Assembly: GCF_000004195.4 (NCBI RefSeq)
Contig: NC_030680.2
Location: 147,330,545 to 147,394,544 of the forward strand
DNA: 64,000 nucleotides
DNA from: Xenopus tropicalis
Lineage: Eukaryota; Chordata; Amphibia; Anura; Pipidae
Direction: 5' to 3'
Positions 11,008-22,238 of this stretch are shown piece after piece. The translations under genes were made by a program, and so were the position numbers. The number at the start of each line of letters is the position of its first letter. Within the stretch, counting starts at the first letter, position 1. The notes under the pieces are model-generated. The model was given only the letters and a program-made list of their open reading frames with translations. It was not told the origin of the DNA and made no database searches.

Positions 11008-11915
11008 ATAATCGTATTTTTTCTAATTTATAGAGCTGTGCAGATTTTTTTGTTAATTTGTGCAACTTTTTCGTACTTTGCGACAAAATTTACGTGACAA
11101 AATCGTATTGTCGCAACGAGTACGGAAGTTTTGGATTAAGCTCAAGCTTCGGTATGGTGACTTTCCTTGGGCCGGGTTGGAGCTGCAGAGTGCCATTGAG
11201 CCCTATGGGAGACTTTCCTTGGGCCGGGTTGGAGCTGCAGAGTGCCATTGAGCCCTATGGGAGACTTTCCTTGGGCCGGGTTGGAGCTGCAGAGTGCCAT
11301 TGAGCCCTATGGGCGGCTTTCCTTGGGCCGGGTTGGAGCTGCAGAGTGCCATTGAGCCCTATGGAAGACTTTCCTTGGGCCGGGTTGGAGCTGCAGAGTG
11401 CCATTGAGCCCTATGGGAGACTTTCCTTGGGCCGGGTTGGAGCTGCAGAGTGCCATTGAGCCCTATGGGAGACTTTCCTTGGGCCAGGTTGGAGCTGCAG
11501 AGTGCCATTGAGCCCTATGGGAGACTTTCCTTGGGCCGGGTTGGAGCTGCAGAGTGCCATTGAGCCCTATGGGAGACTTTCCTTGGGCCAGGTTGGAGCT
11601 ACAGAGTGCCATTGAGCCCTATGGGAGACTTTCCTTGGGCCGGGTTGGAGCCGCAGAGTGCCATTGAGCCCTATGGGAGACTTTCCTTGGGACGGGTTGG
11701 AGCTGCAGAGTGCCATTGAGCCCTATGGGAGACTTTCCTTGGGCCGGGTTGTAGCTGCAGAGTGCCATTGAGCCCTATGGGAGACTTTCCTTGGGCCGGG
11801 TTGTAGCTGCAGAGTGCCATTGAGCCATTTTCAAGGGGAAGTTAATCCCATCATTGTTTTCAGTTTCACCCACTTTAAAGTGAAACACATTATTGTTTTC
11901 CAAGAGCGCCAATGT
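11008..11915 (-). mobile_element. Family C repeat element hosting a 52-bp minisatellite
   Basis: One end contains AATCGTATTTTTTCTAATTT; the other, read on the minus strand, contains CTTGGAAAACAATAATGTG and then a GTGGGTGAAACTGAAAACAA segment. That second end matches the sequence at 32250-34550, where it is expanded 50-fold. I do not know the element's class and saw no target duplication. Confidence 0.65.
11150..11836. repeat. 52-bp minisatellite
   Basis: About 13 units of CTTTCCTTGGGCCGGGTTGG followed by AGCTGCAGAGTGCCATTGAG and CCCTATGGGAGA. Spacing is an exact 52 bp (for example 11161, 11213) with single-base variants only (GCTGCAG or GCTACAG, GGGCCGG or GGGACGG). Near-uniform units suggest a recent origin. 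Confidence 0.95.
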
Positions 11916-12526
11916 TCCTAAAATAGCTGCTGGAGCAATTCCTGTTTGGGAAAAATAAAGAGGATTCATGGAAACAAATGTCCGTTTAAACTCCAGTTTT
12001 CACAATGCTTTCAACTCAAAAAATTTGGGATTTCCGAATGTAAACTCAAAGCAAAACGCGCTCAAAGCACAACTTTTTTTTATGCCCATTACTTTTTGAA
12101 TGTTTTTGATGTACACGCCATTTTTGACACACACAACTTTTTCCTCACTCCAAATACATTAATGAAGAAGGAAAGGTCTATGTAAATACAGCCATAAGCA
12201 CTCACAGAAACACTGCACTGAGTCCTCTATCAAAAGAAACACAGGATTTCTTGTCTCCTTTTTTATAAACATGTTCTTTGGTATCTGACTTCCTCTCTCA
12301 GAAAAAGCCTTTATTCCCAGGGCCAGAGTCTGTGCAACTATCTCCTCTCTCCCTTCTCCTGCTCCCCCTCCCCATAAGAATTCATAAAACTCACACCCCC
12401 CTCCCATAGGAATGTGTTTTCTGAGGTATAACAGCTAGAGCTGCAGCTGGAAGCTATGAAGAACAAGCTAAAATGGCAGCTGCAATCAGAGAAAGCTTCT
12501 AGGGCTCTTTACTCAGGTATGATTAT
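11916..12526. other. Unassigned non-coding DNA
   Basis: T-rich then C/T-rich sequence (CTCCTGCTCCCCCTCCCC near 12356). No recognised gene or element. Confidence 0.4.
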
Positions 12527-13182
12527 TAGTGATGAGTGAATCTCTCCCATTTTGCTTCACCATAAAACTTGTGAAACGGCAAGAAAACTTGCGGTATGGC
12601 GAAAAACTTTTTTGACGGCCGCATCTTTTTTGACGTGACAGTGCCCGATTTAATGTGTCCATGTCTTTCTTTGACGTGCGCAAATTTTTTGCAAAATGCG
12701 GAAATTCTTTGTAATTCCATACCTGCTGAAAAAATTCGCTCATCACTAGTGATGAGCAAATCTGTCCTGTTTCGCCATAAAATTTGCAAAATGGCAAGAA
12801 AATTCCCGAAATTGCAAAAAATTCATGAAACGCATTTCTCACCTGGTTTTTTTGTCGCCCGCGTCTATTTTTTGCTTTTTGACATAACCCCGCCCTTTTT
12901 ACGCGAACATGCCTGATTTGACATGACCGCGCCCAATTTGATGCGCGACAACAACAAAAATTCAGTGCAATGAATTTTTCTGCGGCAAATTTTCACGGAA
13001 GTTTCACGAAACAATTTGCCAATGCGGAAATTCGTTGTAATTCCATACCTGCTGAAAAAATGTGCTCATCAATAGTGATGAGCGAATCTGTCCTGCTTTG
13101 CCATAAAATTTGCGAAACAGCAAGAAAATTCACGAAATGGTGAAAAATTTGTGAAATGCATTTGTCGCGTAAAATTTCCCAC
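12527..13182. mobile_element. Three head-to-tail family A MITEs sharing termini
   Basis: Copy 1 spans 12527-12748, copy 2 spans 12747-13074, and copy 3 starts at 13073 and is truncated near 13182. The junctions read CATCACTAGTGATGAGC and CATCAATAGTGATGAGC, so adjacent copies share a TA with nothing between them. All have the same orientation, starting with the TCTGTCC-type end. Confidence 0.85.
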
Positions 13183-13696
13183 CATTAAATATGCCGATCT
13201 TTTGATATCTTTTCCAAGTACATAATGACATTGTGTGTATGTGACTGTATCAGCAGCCGCTACATCTGGATCCTTCCATATAACTCCTCATCTTCGTGGC
13301 TGAATCTGCCTTATATGATAAATGAATGAACTGTCCCATTACGGGTGACTGAGCGATGGCTTCATCTCTTTTCTCTCCTTTTTGAACTGCACTTTAATAC
13401 AATTTACCCACAGACTGTATAGGGGCTAATAAATCTTACTCCGTATCATAACATTTATGCAAAAATGTTTTCAGATTATCTTATTATTTCTTTGTTCAGT
13501 AGTAATAAGTACATCTTGCTTTCTTAAAGAAAATATTTTGATGTGGTAATGTAATGTAATGTTTATTCTAGCCCCAGTGATTTAACCATGAAAGGGTTCT
13601 GACTAATTGTTTAAATATATATATATATATTGTTGTATCTTAAGACAAAAAAATACAGTACTGTAGGTAATAAGCAGTGATTGGCGAAATTAAATT
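13183..13696. other. Unassigned AT-rich DNA
   Basis: Includes a short TA dinucleotide run near 13616-13630. No recognised gene. Confidence 0.4.
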
Positions 13697-14689
13697 ATTA
13701 TTTTCTCTGTAATAATAAAACAGTACCTGTACTTGATCCCAACTAAGATATAATTACCCCTTATTGGGGGCAGAACAATCCTATTGGGTTTATTTAATGG
13801 TTAAATGATTCCCTTTTCTCTGTAATAATAAAACAGTACCTGTACTTGATCCCAACTAAGATATAATTACCCCTTATTGGGGCAGAACAGTCCTATTGGG
13901 TTTATTTAATGGTTAAATGATTCCCTTTTCTCTGTAATATAAAACAGTACCTGTACTTGATCCCAACTAAGATATAATTACCCCTTATTGGGGCAGAACA
14001 ATCCTATTGGGTTTATTTAATGGTTAAATGATTCCCTTTTCTCTGTAATAATAAACAGTACCTGTACTTGATCCCAACTAAGATATAATTACCCCTTATT
14101 GGGGCAGAACAGTCCTATTGGGTTTATTTCATGGTTAAATGATTCCCTTTTCTCTGTAATAATAAAACAGTACCTGTACTTGATCCCAACTAAGATATAA
14201 TTACCCCTTATTGGGCAGAACAGTCCTATTGGGTTTATTTCATGGTTAAATGATTCCCTTTTCTCTGTAATAATAAAACAGTACCTGTACTTGATCCCAA
14301 CTAAGATATAATTACCCCTTATTGGGGCAGAACAAGCCCTATTGGGTTTATTTAATGGTTAAATGATTCCCTTTTCTCTGTAATAATAAAACAGTACCTG
14401 TACTTGATCCCAACTAAGATATAATTACCCCTTATTGGGGCAGAACAGCCCTATTGGGTTTATTTCATGGTTAAGTGATTCCCTTTTCTCTGTAATAATA
14501 AAACAGTACCTGTACTTGATCCCAACTAAGATATAATTACCCCTTATTGGGGGCAGAACAATCCTATTGGGTTTATTTAATGTTTTATTGATTTTTTAGT
14601 AGACTTAAGGTATGGAAATCCAAATCCAAAGACCCCTTATCTGGAATACCCTTGGTCCTGAGCATTCTGGATAACGGGTCCTATACCTG
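13697..14689 (-). mobile_element. TA-family MITE with 112-bp array (left end lost)
   Basis: Eight units of a 112-bp repeat (TTCCCTTTTCTCTGTAATAA, then CAGTACCTGTACTTGATCCC, then AAGATATAATTACCCC) followed by the element end GGATAACGGGTCCTATACCTG at 14689 and a TA. The other terminus is missing. Orientation is opposite to the arrays at 36.2 and 46.9 kb. Confidence 0.9.
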
Positions 14690-14691
14690 TA

Positions 14692-15305
14692 CTAACAAAG
14701 CCCTTCTACTTTAAAAACATTTTACTTAAAAATCTTTTTCCTTCATTATAAACTAATAACGAACATTATGAACATTTTGTAACCTGGTTACAGCATTTTC
14801 CATTACTACATTATATAAAGTGGTTGGGGAGAAGAAAGACCAAATAAAATGGGGAGGACTGTGAATAATAATAATTGATTGCATTGAGTTTTAGACCTGC
14901 TGTTTATTTCTACAATACATAAGAATATATATATAACAGTAGAAATGAATTGCCGTTCTGTACTTGCTTCTAACTTTATTTTACCTGGATTTTATTTTTA
15001 TAGCATAAGTGGTTGAACTTTAGGGCAAAAATGTAAAAAGTGAAGAGGGAGATCAAAAGCATTCTTGTACTTGAAGGACTAATCAATGAAGCCATCATTC
15101 TGTTATGCAGGAAGTTTGATCTTCTAAAACTCCAGTACAAAGAGCCACCCTTCAAGATAAGATCATTCCGAGCTTCAGGAAATAGAAGCCTCTTTTAGAT
15201 AAAAGGGAAACATTATTTATCTAGTAGGCACAATAACAAATAATAATGCACAAAATCTGAAGTAGTTGAGTGTTTGTTGACTTGTTTTGTTGATTCAGAG
15301 GTCTG
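14692..15305. other. Unassigned AT-rich DNA between two related arrays
   Basis: No recognised feature. The array resumes at 15306 in mid-unit, so this stretch may have been inserted into, or captured between, two arrays. Confidence 0.4.
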
Positions 15306-15903
15306 TTGGGGGCAGAACAGTCCTATTGGGTTTATTTAATGGTTAAATGATTCCCTTTTCTCTGTAATAATAAAACAGTACCTGTACTTGATCCCAACTA
15401 AGATATAATTACCCCTTATTGGGGGCAGAACAGCCCTATTGGGTTTATTTAATGGTTAAATGATTCCCTTTTCTCTGTAATAATAAAACAGTACCTGTAC
15501 TTGATCCCAACTAAGATATAATTACCCCTTATTGGGGCAGAACAGCCCTATTGGGTTTATTTCATGGTTAAATGATTCCCTTTTCTCTGTAATAATAAAA
15601 CAGTACCTGTACTTGATCCCAACTAAGATATAATTACCCCTTATTGGGGGCAGAACAGCCCTATTGGGTTTATTTAATGGTTAAATGATTCCCTTTTCTC
15701 TGTAATAATAAAACAGTACCTGTACTTGATCCCAACTAAGATATAATTAATCCTTATTGGGGCCAAAACAACCCTATTGGGTTTAATTACTGTTTAAATA
15801 TTTATTTTGGCAGACTTAAGGTAGGAGATCTGAATTATGGAAAGACCCGTAATCCAGAAATCCCCAGGTCCCGAGCATTCTGGATAATGTGTCCTATACC
15901 TTT
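15306..15903 (-). mobile_element. TA-family MITE with 112-bp array (second copy)
   Basis: About four and a half 112-bp units starting abruptly at GTTGGGGGCAGAAC, then the element end with AAAGACCCGTAATCCAG and a worn terminus CCTATACCTTTA. Same orientation as the preceding array. Confidence 0.88.
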
Positions 15904-16382
15904 ATACCTATATCAGTCTATATGAACCTATAAGCATTACAGTAACTCCCATTACCACCCACATGATACCTCCTGCAAGACATGGAAGTCTATGAAGCTC
16001 AGCTGTTGGTGTTTGTCTCATTTATACAGATGAACATATAATTCAGGTTTTTACTGGGCTAGAAAATCAATTTCCAAAACAATATAACCTCTATTTAATT
16101 TATTTCTGTACACACATATAATGATTTTCCTTCACCGCATATTGAGCCTTCATTGTCCAGGCAGCCATTTTCAGGATTATGTAGAGGAGTAATAATCTGT
16201 AGAATATGCTCGGACCCTGTTTAGCCCCTCAGACTTGTGGAAGGATTGTCTATACTTTCTGTTATGGAAGTTATGGAAGAGGAAAGCTAAACATGTCTAC
16301 CTCATTCCACATGTGACCTTGGTGATTATCTGCTGCACCCAAATGTCCCTGGTCTATACTTTAAGGGTGTTCAAGGGTGTTT
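15904..16382. other. Unassigned non-coding DNA
   Basis: No recognised gene or element. Confidence 0.4.
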
Positions 16383-16586
16383 TTTGATCCAGGGACGGGT
16401 CCGATTGCCATCTTGGAGTCAGGAAGGATTTTTTTCCCCTCTGCGGCAAATTAGAGAGGCTTCAGATGGGGTTTTCGCCTTCCTCTGGTTCAACTAGAAG
16501 TTAGGCAGGTTATATATAGGCATTATGGTTGAACGTGATGGACATGGTCTTTTTTCAACCTAACTTACTATGTTTCTATGTAATGT
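16383..16586 (+). mobile_element. CR1-like LINE 3' tail, 5'-truncated
   Basis: Contains GGTCCGATTGCCATCTTGGA, GGCTTCAGATGGGGTTTT, GGTTGAACGTGATGGACATG, then TTTTTTCAACCTAACTTACT and an ATGT-type end. It is collinear with the 3' part of the minus-strand LINE at 47651-47842, so it is a 5'-truncated copy of the same or a close family. Confidence 0.85.
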
Positions 16587-17160
16587 ACTGCCCATCATTT
16601 CAAAATGAGCAAAGTTTTAGACCTACATATTAGCACGACTTACATGGTTGCAGGTGAAATATTTGTGCTGCTACTTCCTGTGCCCACGCTAAAAAAGACC
16701 ATGTCCAGCTTGAGAAGGTAGAACATGGGTCTCACCAGACTCTCAGTATTGCCTAAGGGAGAGCGACCTCCAGCTATCAATTATTTCTAGTTTGTCTTAG
16801 TATCTTACATTCTCAGAATGTACTCTTGACAAAGCTAGTCCTGTGCCTGACTAAACCTCATTTACGGGGTCCCCTGCAAGGGTTGTCCCCCTAGGGCAGA
16901 ACTCTTGAGTTGGCCTTGTTGACACTTGAATCCCCAGACACATCCACCTGGAGAGAGAGGATAAAAGGCCAAAGCTAAAGAACAACCCCTTTCCAATAAC
17001 TACATTTAAGTGTGACAGGAAGTGGTCACTGACCAATAACATAGACATGTTGCGTATCTGAGTTAGTTTTTCAAAATCAAATAAACTTGCATATTGAATG
17101 ATCGTTTATTTATTAATAAGAAACCCTGGTTCAAATAAAAAAATTCAAATATCTCAAATT
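16587..17160. other. Unassigned non-coding DNA
   Basis: Nothing recognised. Confidence 0.4.
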
Positions 17161-17190
17161 TTTTTTTCGGGACAGATTCGCTCATCACTA
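17161..17190. mobile_element. Family A terminal fragment
   Basis: Only the right end remains: GGGACAGATTCGCTCATCACTA. It is preceded by T-rich DNA without the rest of the element. Confidence 0.75.
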
Positions 17191-18436
17191 TTTTTACCAT
17201 GATGTGTAAGTGTAAATAAACTTTTTGGTTTTATTTAAACTTTTTTAGCTACTTAAGACTATTATTTTTCCGGAGTGCCTCCCTGTTTTTCTCGTTTTCC
17301 CAATTCAGAATGATGTCACATTTCAACGGCCTGTTGACAGGACATCCATTCTGGTTACACCGCCCCTCCAACCCCCATTCCTATTAAAAACAAAAAAATT
17401 GCATTCAGAAAAAGATTCAAAACCTTCAAATTCAACCAACTTTTCCAATTTGCTCGTTAATATTCCCGTCGTTCTCCACCAGGTTCTGCTGCACGAACGG
17501 GGCTGCGAGTTCCCATAGGAAACTAGAGAAGCGAGAAAAATATTTAGTTGTCAACTGGAATGAAACAAGTTGTCTATATCCAGTCTTAACAGAGTTAAAT
17601 TGGATATGACTGTAGATCTGTCAACAGACAACCTTGTTGGAATCTATCTGTGCAGATGGATCCATTAGCAACAGCGGTGTAGTCACCATGAAGAGAAGAC
17701 GTTTGATATATAGAAGAGTAGACCTGACAGCCCAGTGATCCCAGTGATATATGATTTCCGTGCAGCTCGGTATTCTGGGAAATACTATATGCTAAGAACG
17801 GCTCGGGCTTTGAGAAATTGTCAGAGGAACATAAACAGTTTTGGAGCGACTGCTCCGCGGGATAATCAAAGCTCAAGCGGATAATCCTTATTTTTATGGC
17901 TTGCGTTTTTCCAATAATAAAAAACCTGCAGTCTATTGGGAGATAAGGAAGGGTGGCCGTGGCAATCAGCTTCCTCTGAAAAACCATACTGTCAGTGAAA
18001 ACAGAGAAAGCTGTGCTCGGTAAGATGGAATAGATCGTTTCTAGAGGAATATATTGATTGTCTGTCTAGAGGAGATTGGTACAAAGTCCTTGATCTCACG
18101 TGAGGAAAAAGTACAATGTTGTTTCCCTCCTGCTGTTACTGTGTATTACTTCTTGGGCTAAGAGATACCAGTTATTACCTCCCTCTAGATGCCCTGTTAT
18201 TCCAAATGAATACAATGATTTCTCCTATGACATGAATAAAGAACATTAAGGTGAACCCGTACAGAGATTCTTTTTTCTCTTTCTGTGTCAAAGTCGGAAT
18301 TTGCATTCATTTGGCAGCACGAGAAGAAGAAGTGCCGTCACGAACGGTGACAAAATGGGTAGCCTGGAGGGAGGTAGTTCAACGGGAAAGGGAATAATGG
18401 ACTAAGGGGAAGAAGAAGAGTTCAGAGATAATAGAG
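17191..18436. other. Unassigned non-coding DNA
   Basis: Holds a 130-codon open frame on the minus strand (17595-17987) that I do not recognise and that lacks any supporting exon signal. No repeat seen. Confidence 0.4.
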
Positions 18437-18565
18437 ACATAAACAAAAATAGCAAGTGGTGCTATGGGGCAGCTACAAAGAAGCATAATGCGATATCTGA
18501 GGAGATAGATCCTACTAGAGTGTCTCTGTAAAAGGTGTCAACGGTCAAAATATATATATTGGCAA

Positions 18566-19414
18566 TAGTGATCACCATTGGTGGATTGTTTCGTGAAAGG
18601 GATGAAATAATTTGCAGCACTTCCAAAAATTGTCGCCCGTGTCAAAAGAATAGCCGCGGGCGACAAAAGAATAGCCACGGGTGACAAAAGAATAGCCCCG
18701 CAACAAAAGAATAGCCGCAGGTGACAAAAATATAGCCGCGGGTGACAAAAGAATAGGCTCGCGACAAAAGAATAGCCACGGCGACAAAAAAATAGCCGCG
18801 GACGACAAATGAATAGCCGCACAACAAAAGAATAGCTGCAGGCGACAAAAGTATAGCCGTGGGTGACAAAAGAATAGGCTCGCGACAAAAGAATAGCCGC
18901 GGGCGACAAAAGAATAGCCGCAGATGACAAAAGAATAGCCGCGCAACAAAAAAATAACCGTGGGTGACAAAAGAATGGCCTCGTGACAAAAAAATAGCCA
19001 TGGGCGACATAAGAATAGTTGCGGCGACAATTTTTTTTTTGTGACAAAAGAATAGCCCCGCAACAAAAGAATAGCCGCAGGCGAAAAAAGTATAGCCACG
19101 GGTGACAAAAGAATAGGCTCACGACAAAAGAATAGCCGCGGGCGACAAAAAAATAGCCGCGGACGACAAATGAATAGCCACGCAACAAAAGAATAGCCAC
19201 AGGTGACAAAAGTATAGCCGTGGGTGACAAAAGAATAGGCTCGCGACAAAAGAATAGCCGCAGATGACAAAAGAATAGCCGCGCAACAAAAGAATAGCCG
19301 CGGGTGACAAAAGAATGGCCTCGTGACAAAAGAATAGCCACGGGCGACATAAGAATAGTTGCGACGACAATTTTTTTTTTGACGCAGACATTTTTGCCGA
19401 TTCGCTCATCACTA
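18566..19414. mobile_element. Family A MITE with large internal array
   Basis: TAGTGATCACCATTGGTGG to GCCGATTCGCTCATCACTA. Flanks ATTGGCAA (18558-18565) and ATTGCCAA (19415-19422) match at 7 of 8. The unoccupied site is visible in unit 2 near 20108. The interior is an array of GACAAAAGAATAGCC units; no transposase. Confidence 0.9.
18640..19380. repeat. ~21-bp array with ~340-bp higher-order repeat
   Basis: Basic units of about 17-21 bp around GACAAAAGAATAGCCGCGGG. A landmark CGACATAAGAATAGTTGCG followed by CGACAA and a T-run occurs at ~19006 and ~19346, marking a ~340-bp higher-order duplication inside the array. Confidence 0.88.
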
Positions 19415-19973
19415 ATTGCCAATGGTCTTTTGATAATATTGATAATAAAATATAGAATCAACCATAATGTCAACTGAAGTATCACACACAAATATGTGCA
19501 CAGGGAGTAGTAGGTGCTGCCTCAATAACTTAATGGAATATATAAATATTCATTGAGCGGTATATGACCTTGTGACTTGCGATAAGGCCTAAAGAAGGTT
19601 CTGCATGTTTAACGCTATCGACTGAAATCACTCAGCTTTAGCGCTGTTCCACCTTGACACTATGAACAATAAAGTCTCTAATTGGATACACCAGTGGGTT
19701 GTCCGTAAACATTATACACAAAGAAGGCTACAGGCAAATAGGAATAGTGTTTATTTCAGAAAATTTCCAGATATGGTCCCTAAGTCCTTCATTAATTATG
19801 TTAAGGTCGTTAGGACTACCCAAGACTACCAGTCCTTCTTCAGGTCGAACCCCCTAATTCTTTAAGCCTGTATTTCAGCTGCCATTTTACCAACCCACTG
19901 TAATGGTCTTGGGCCCCTGTCTTTATTTTCTATATGTCTCTCCTCAGGATATTTCTCTAATCTACCTTGACTA

Positions 19974-20617
19974 ACATAAACAAAAATAGCAAGCGGTGCT
20001 TTGGGGCAACTACAAAGAGACATAAAGCTGTATCTGAGGAGATAGATCCTACTAGAGCTCATCTAGTGTTTCTGTGTAAACGGTGTTAACGGTCAAAATA
20101 TATATCGGTAATGGTAATTTGATAATATTGATAATAAAATATAGAAAATTAACTTATAGTATCAACCAAAATGTCTACCAAAGGATCACACACACAAATA
20201 TGTGCACAGAAAGTAGTAGGGCAGTCATTGAGCAGTATATGACCTTGTGACTTGCGATAAGGCCTAAAAAAGGTTCCGCATGTTTAACGCAGAAAGTTTT
20301 CAGGTATGGTCCCTAAGTCCTTCATTAATTATGTTAGGTTCTTTAGGACTACACAAGACTACCAGTCCTTTTCAGGTCAAACCCCCTAATTCTTTAAGCC
20401 TGTATTTCAGCTGCCATTTTTCCAACCCACTGTTCCAACCCACTGGGCCCCTGTCTTTGGTTTCTATATGTCTCTCCTCAGGATATTTCTCTAACTGCAG
20501 TCACGATATTGTTCTTCTTCTGCTTTGATCTCCAACCCCTCTCCAGCAAGGCTTTCTTCTCCACACTGAACTGAGATACTCATTGGGTGCTTTGGGCCTT
20601 TTTATCTACCTTGACTC
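19974..20617 (+). repeat. Local direct duplication 2, unit 2
   Basis: Copy of 18437-19973 without the family A element and with a deletion of about 150 bp after GCATGTTTAACGC (near 20288). Its end, TCTACCTTGACT at about 20602, matches the junction of unit 1 at 19961-19972. Confidence 0.82.
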
Positions 20618-20862
20618 ACAGTTGAAACCCACAAAGGGGTGATTTATCAACATCCGAGGTTTGATTTTTTTTCACGATTCAAGTTTTTTTTAGCTAAAAA
20701 AAACCCCTAAATTCGAATTATGATTCAAAAACTCAGATGGTAATTATTAAGTGCAAAAAAACCCCCAAAAACCTGAATGTAAAACTTAACAATCTAAAAG
20801 CTTGCGAGTTTCTAAAGAAGTCAATGGGAGTTGTCCTAGGCAAAGTCAAGCCATATTGTCAA
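20618..20862. mobile_element. Xenopus-type MITE fragment (ATTTATCAA family)
   Basis: Contains GGTGATTTATCAACATCCGA, then AAATTCGAATTATGATTCAA and AAGTCAATGGGAGTTGTCCT, the order I recognise from a common Xenopus dispersed repeat. Ends are not defined; no target duplication found. Confidence 0.6.
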
Positions 20863-21399
20863 TTTGCAGAGTAAAAGATAAGATCAAAAGGGTTGACTCA
20901 CAAGAGCTTACAATCTAAAGGATTAGGGTACATATGAAACAAAAGGCAGATGAAAACAATTGGAGGAGTCACAATGCATTGAATATTCTGCTCTAAACAG
21001 TTGGGTTTTTAGGAAGTGTTTGAAAGTAAGGGGGTTCCAGAGAAGTTCTACGGGATGAAGTGATGAGAGGAGAAGAGAGGAGAAAGGAGAGCTTCCTCTG
21101 TAGGTGGGTTCATGGGTGACCCCCAAAGCATGTGAAACTGTGGGTCCCCCATAATTAGTTTGTGTGTTGTGAATGGCCCTCACTTTTTGCCCTCAAGAGC
21201 TGCAATCAGTGACGGGGGGATCCTGGGTTCCCCAATTGGCTGCAGACATCATCTTGATGCAGAATTTTGGAAATTGGACCATTTGCACCATTTGTGGCTG
21301 ATTTGAATTAAAGGTCAAGCAATGGAAAACAACTCTGAAATTGCACTTTGTACACTGTAGCTGGCCTCATAAATGAGCTCTTTTACTGTATGTCTATGA
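20863..21399. other. Unassigned DNA with a short retroposon-like piece
   Basis: AGAGCTTACAATCTAAAGGA near 20907 is the reverse of the ATTGTAAGCTC motif also seen at 26130, 36100 and 58733, a retroposon-tail signature. The rest is unassigned. Confidence 0.4.
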
Positions 21400-22160
21400 A
21401 GATTCTCATTCATCCAGGTCATGATATACAGTATCTGGTAGGATTAAGTCTAAAACAACTGGACTTTTCTGAGTTTTTTCTTGACAACGTTTCACCACTC
21501 ATCCGAGTGGCTTCTTCAGTTGAAATGACTGGTAGGGAATTTAAACCTCGAGGGTAGTACATTGTTGGATTATATTGCATTCGCTTGTTGCTAGGGATGT
21601 AGCGAACCTCAAAAAAAAAGTTTGCGAACCCATTTGCGAACTTACACCAAAAAGTGCGAATATTCGCGAACTTTGCAAACACCATAGACTTCAATGGGAA
21701 GGCGAACTTTAAAACCTAGAAAAGCCATTTCTGGCCAGAAAACTGATTTTAACTTTGTTTAAAGGGTGCCACGACCTGGACAGTGGCATGCAGGAGGGGG
21801 ATCAAGGGCCAAAATTTCTCTGAAAAATACCGCAAAGGCAGCTGGCAGACCTAGCGGAAATAGGCGGCGTTTTTTGCTATTTCGCACTATTAGCACCATG
21901 GAAACGGGATTTGCTGAAAAACGCCATGTGTGGCTTGTGCGGTGTTTTTAGGCCGAGAAAAAACGCCGCGGAAAAACGCCATGCAAAACCCAAATAGCAA
22001 ACATACGCGAAAAGTTCGCAAACTTGCGAACACCCGATGTTCGCGCAAATTAGTTCGCCGGCGAACAGTTTGCTACATCTCTACTTGTTGCTAGACAACC
22101 TGTGATCCCATTTGCAGCCAGTGATGTTGGAAGATGATTATGGGTATGGATGTGTTAATT
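21400..22160 (+). mobile_element. Penelope-like element terminal region, split by a family D MITE
   Basis: Contains TTTCTTGACAACGTTTCACC, the hairpin CCACTCATCCGAGTGG (21495-21510) and CTTCTTCAGTTGAAATGACT. A related stretch in reverse orientation lies at 58225-58310 beside a Penelope-type GIY-YIG coding fragment, which is the basis for the assignment. It is interrupted at 21592-22083 and resumes with CTTGTTGCTAGACAACC. Boundaries are approximate. Confidence 0.6.
21592..22083. mobile_element. Family D hAT-like MITE with perfect 8-bp target duplication
   Basis: TAGGGATGTAGCGAAC to GTTTGCTACATCTCTA, 492 bp, flanked by CTTGTTGC at 21584-21591 and 22084-22091. Interior includes CCATAGACTTCAATGGGAAG and subterminal GCGAAC repeats. 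Non-autonomous. A longer relative sits at 44341-45253. Confidence 0.93.
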
Positions 22161-22238
22161 AAAAAAAGGAATGTTTCATGTTTAATTTAAAAATGACTTT
22201 TCTTATACAACTTTTTATGTCTGTGTGATAGGTCTCCT

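Larger units (their letters stand above)
18437..19973 (+). repeat. Local direct duplication 2, unit 1 (with MITE insertion)
   Basis: Starts ACATAAACAAAAATAGCAAG, which recurs at 19974. Shared landmarks in both units are GAGGAGATAGATCCTACTAG, GACCTTGTGACTTGCGATAA and GGTCCCTAAGTCCTTCATTA. Unit 1 has an added family A element (18566-19414) and lacks about 105 bp near its end that unit 2 retains. Confidence 0.85.

Noticed and set aside
17595..17987. A 130-codon minus-strand frame in repeat-free DNA
   Set aside because: I recognise no domain, splice signals or compositional bias. A frame of this length is expected occasionally by chance in 64 kb.
20280..20528. An 82-codon plus-strand frame with signal-peptide-like hydrophobicity
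   Set aside because: It lies in a local duplication whose other unit does not keep the frame, so it is unlikely to be selected.
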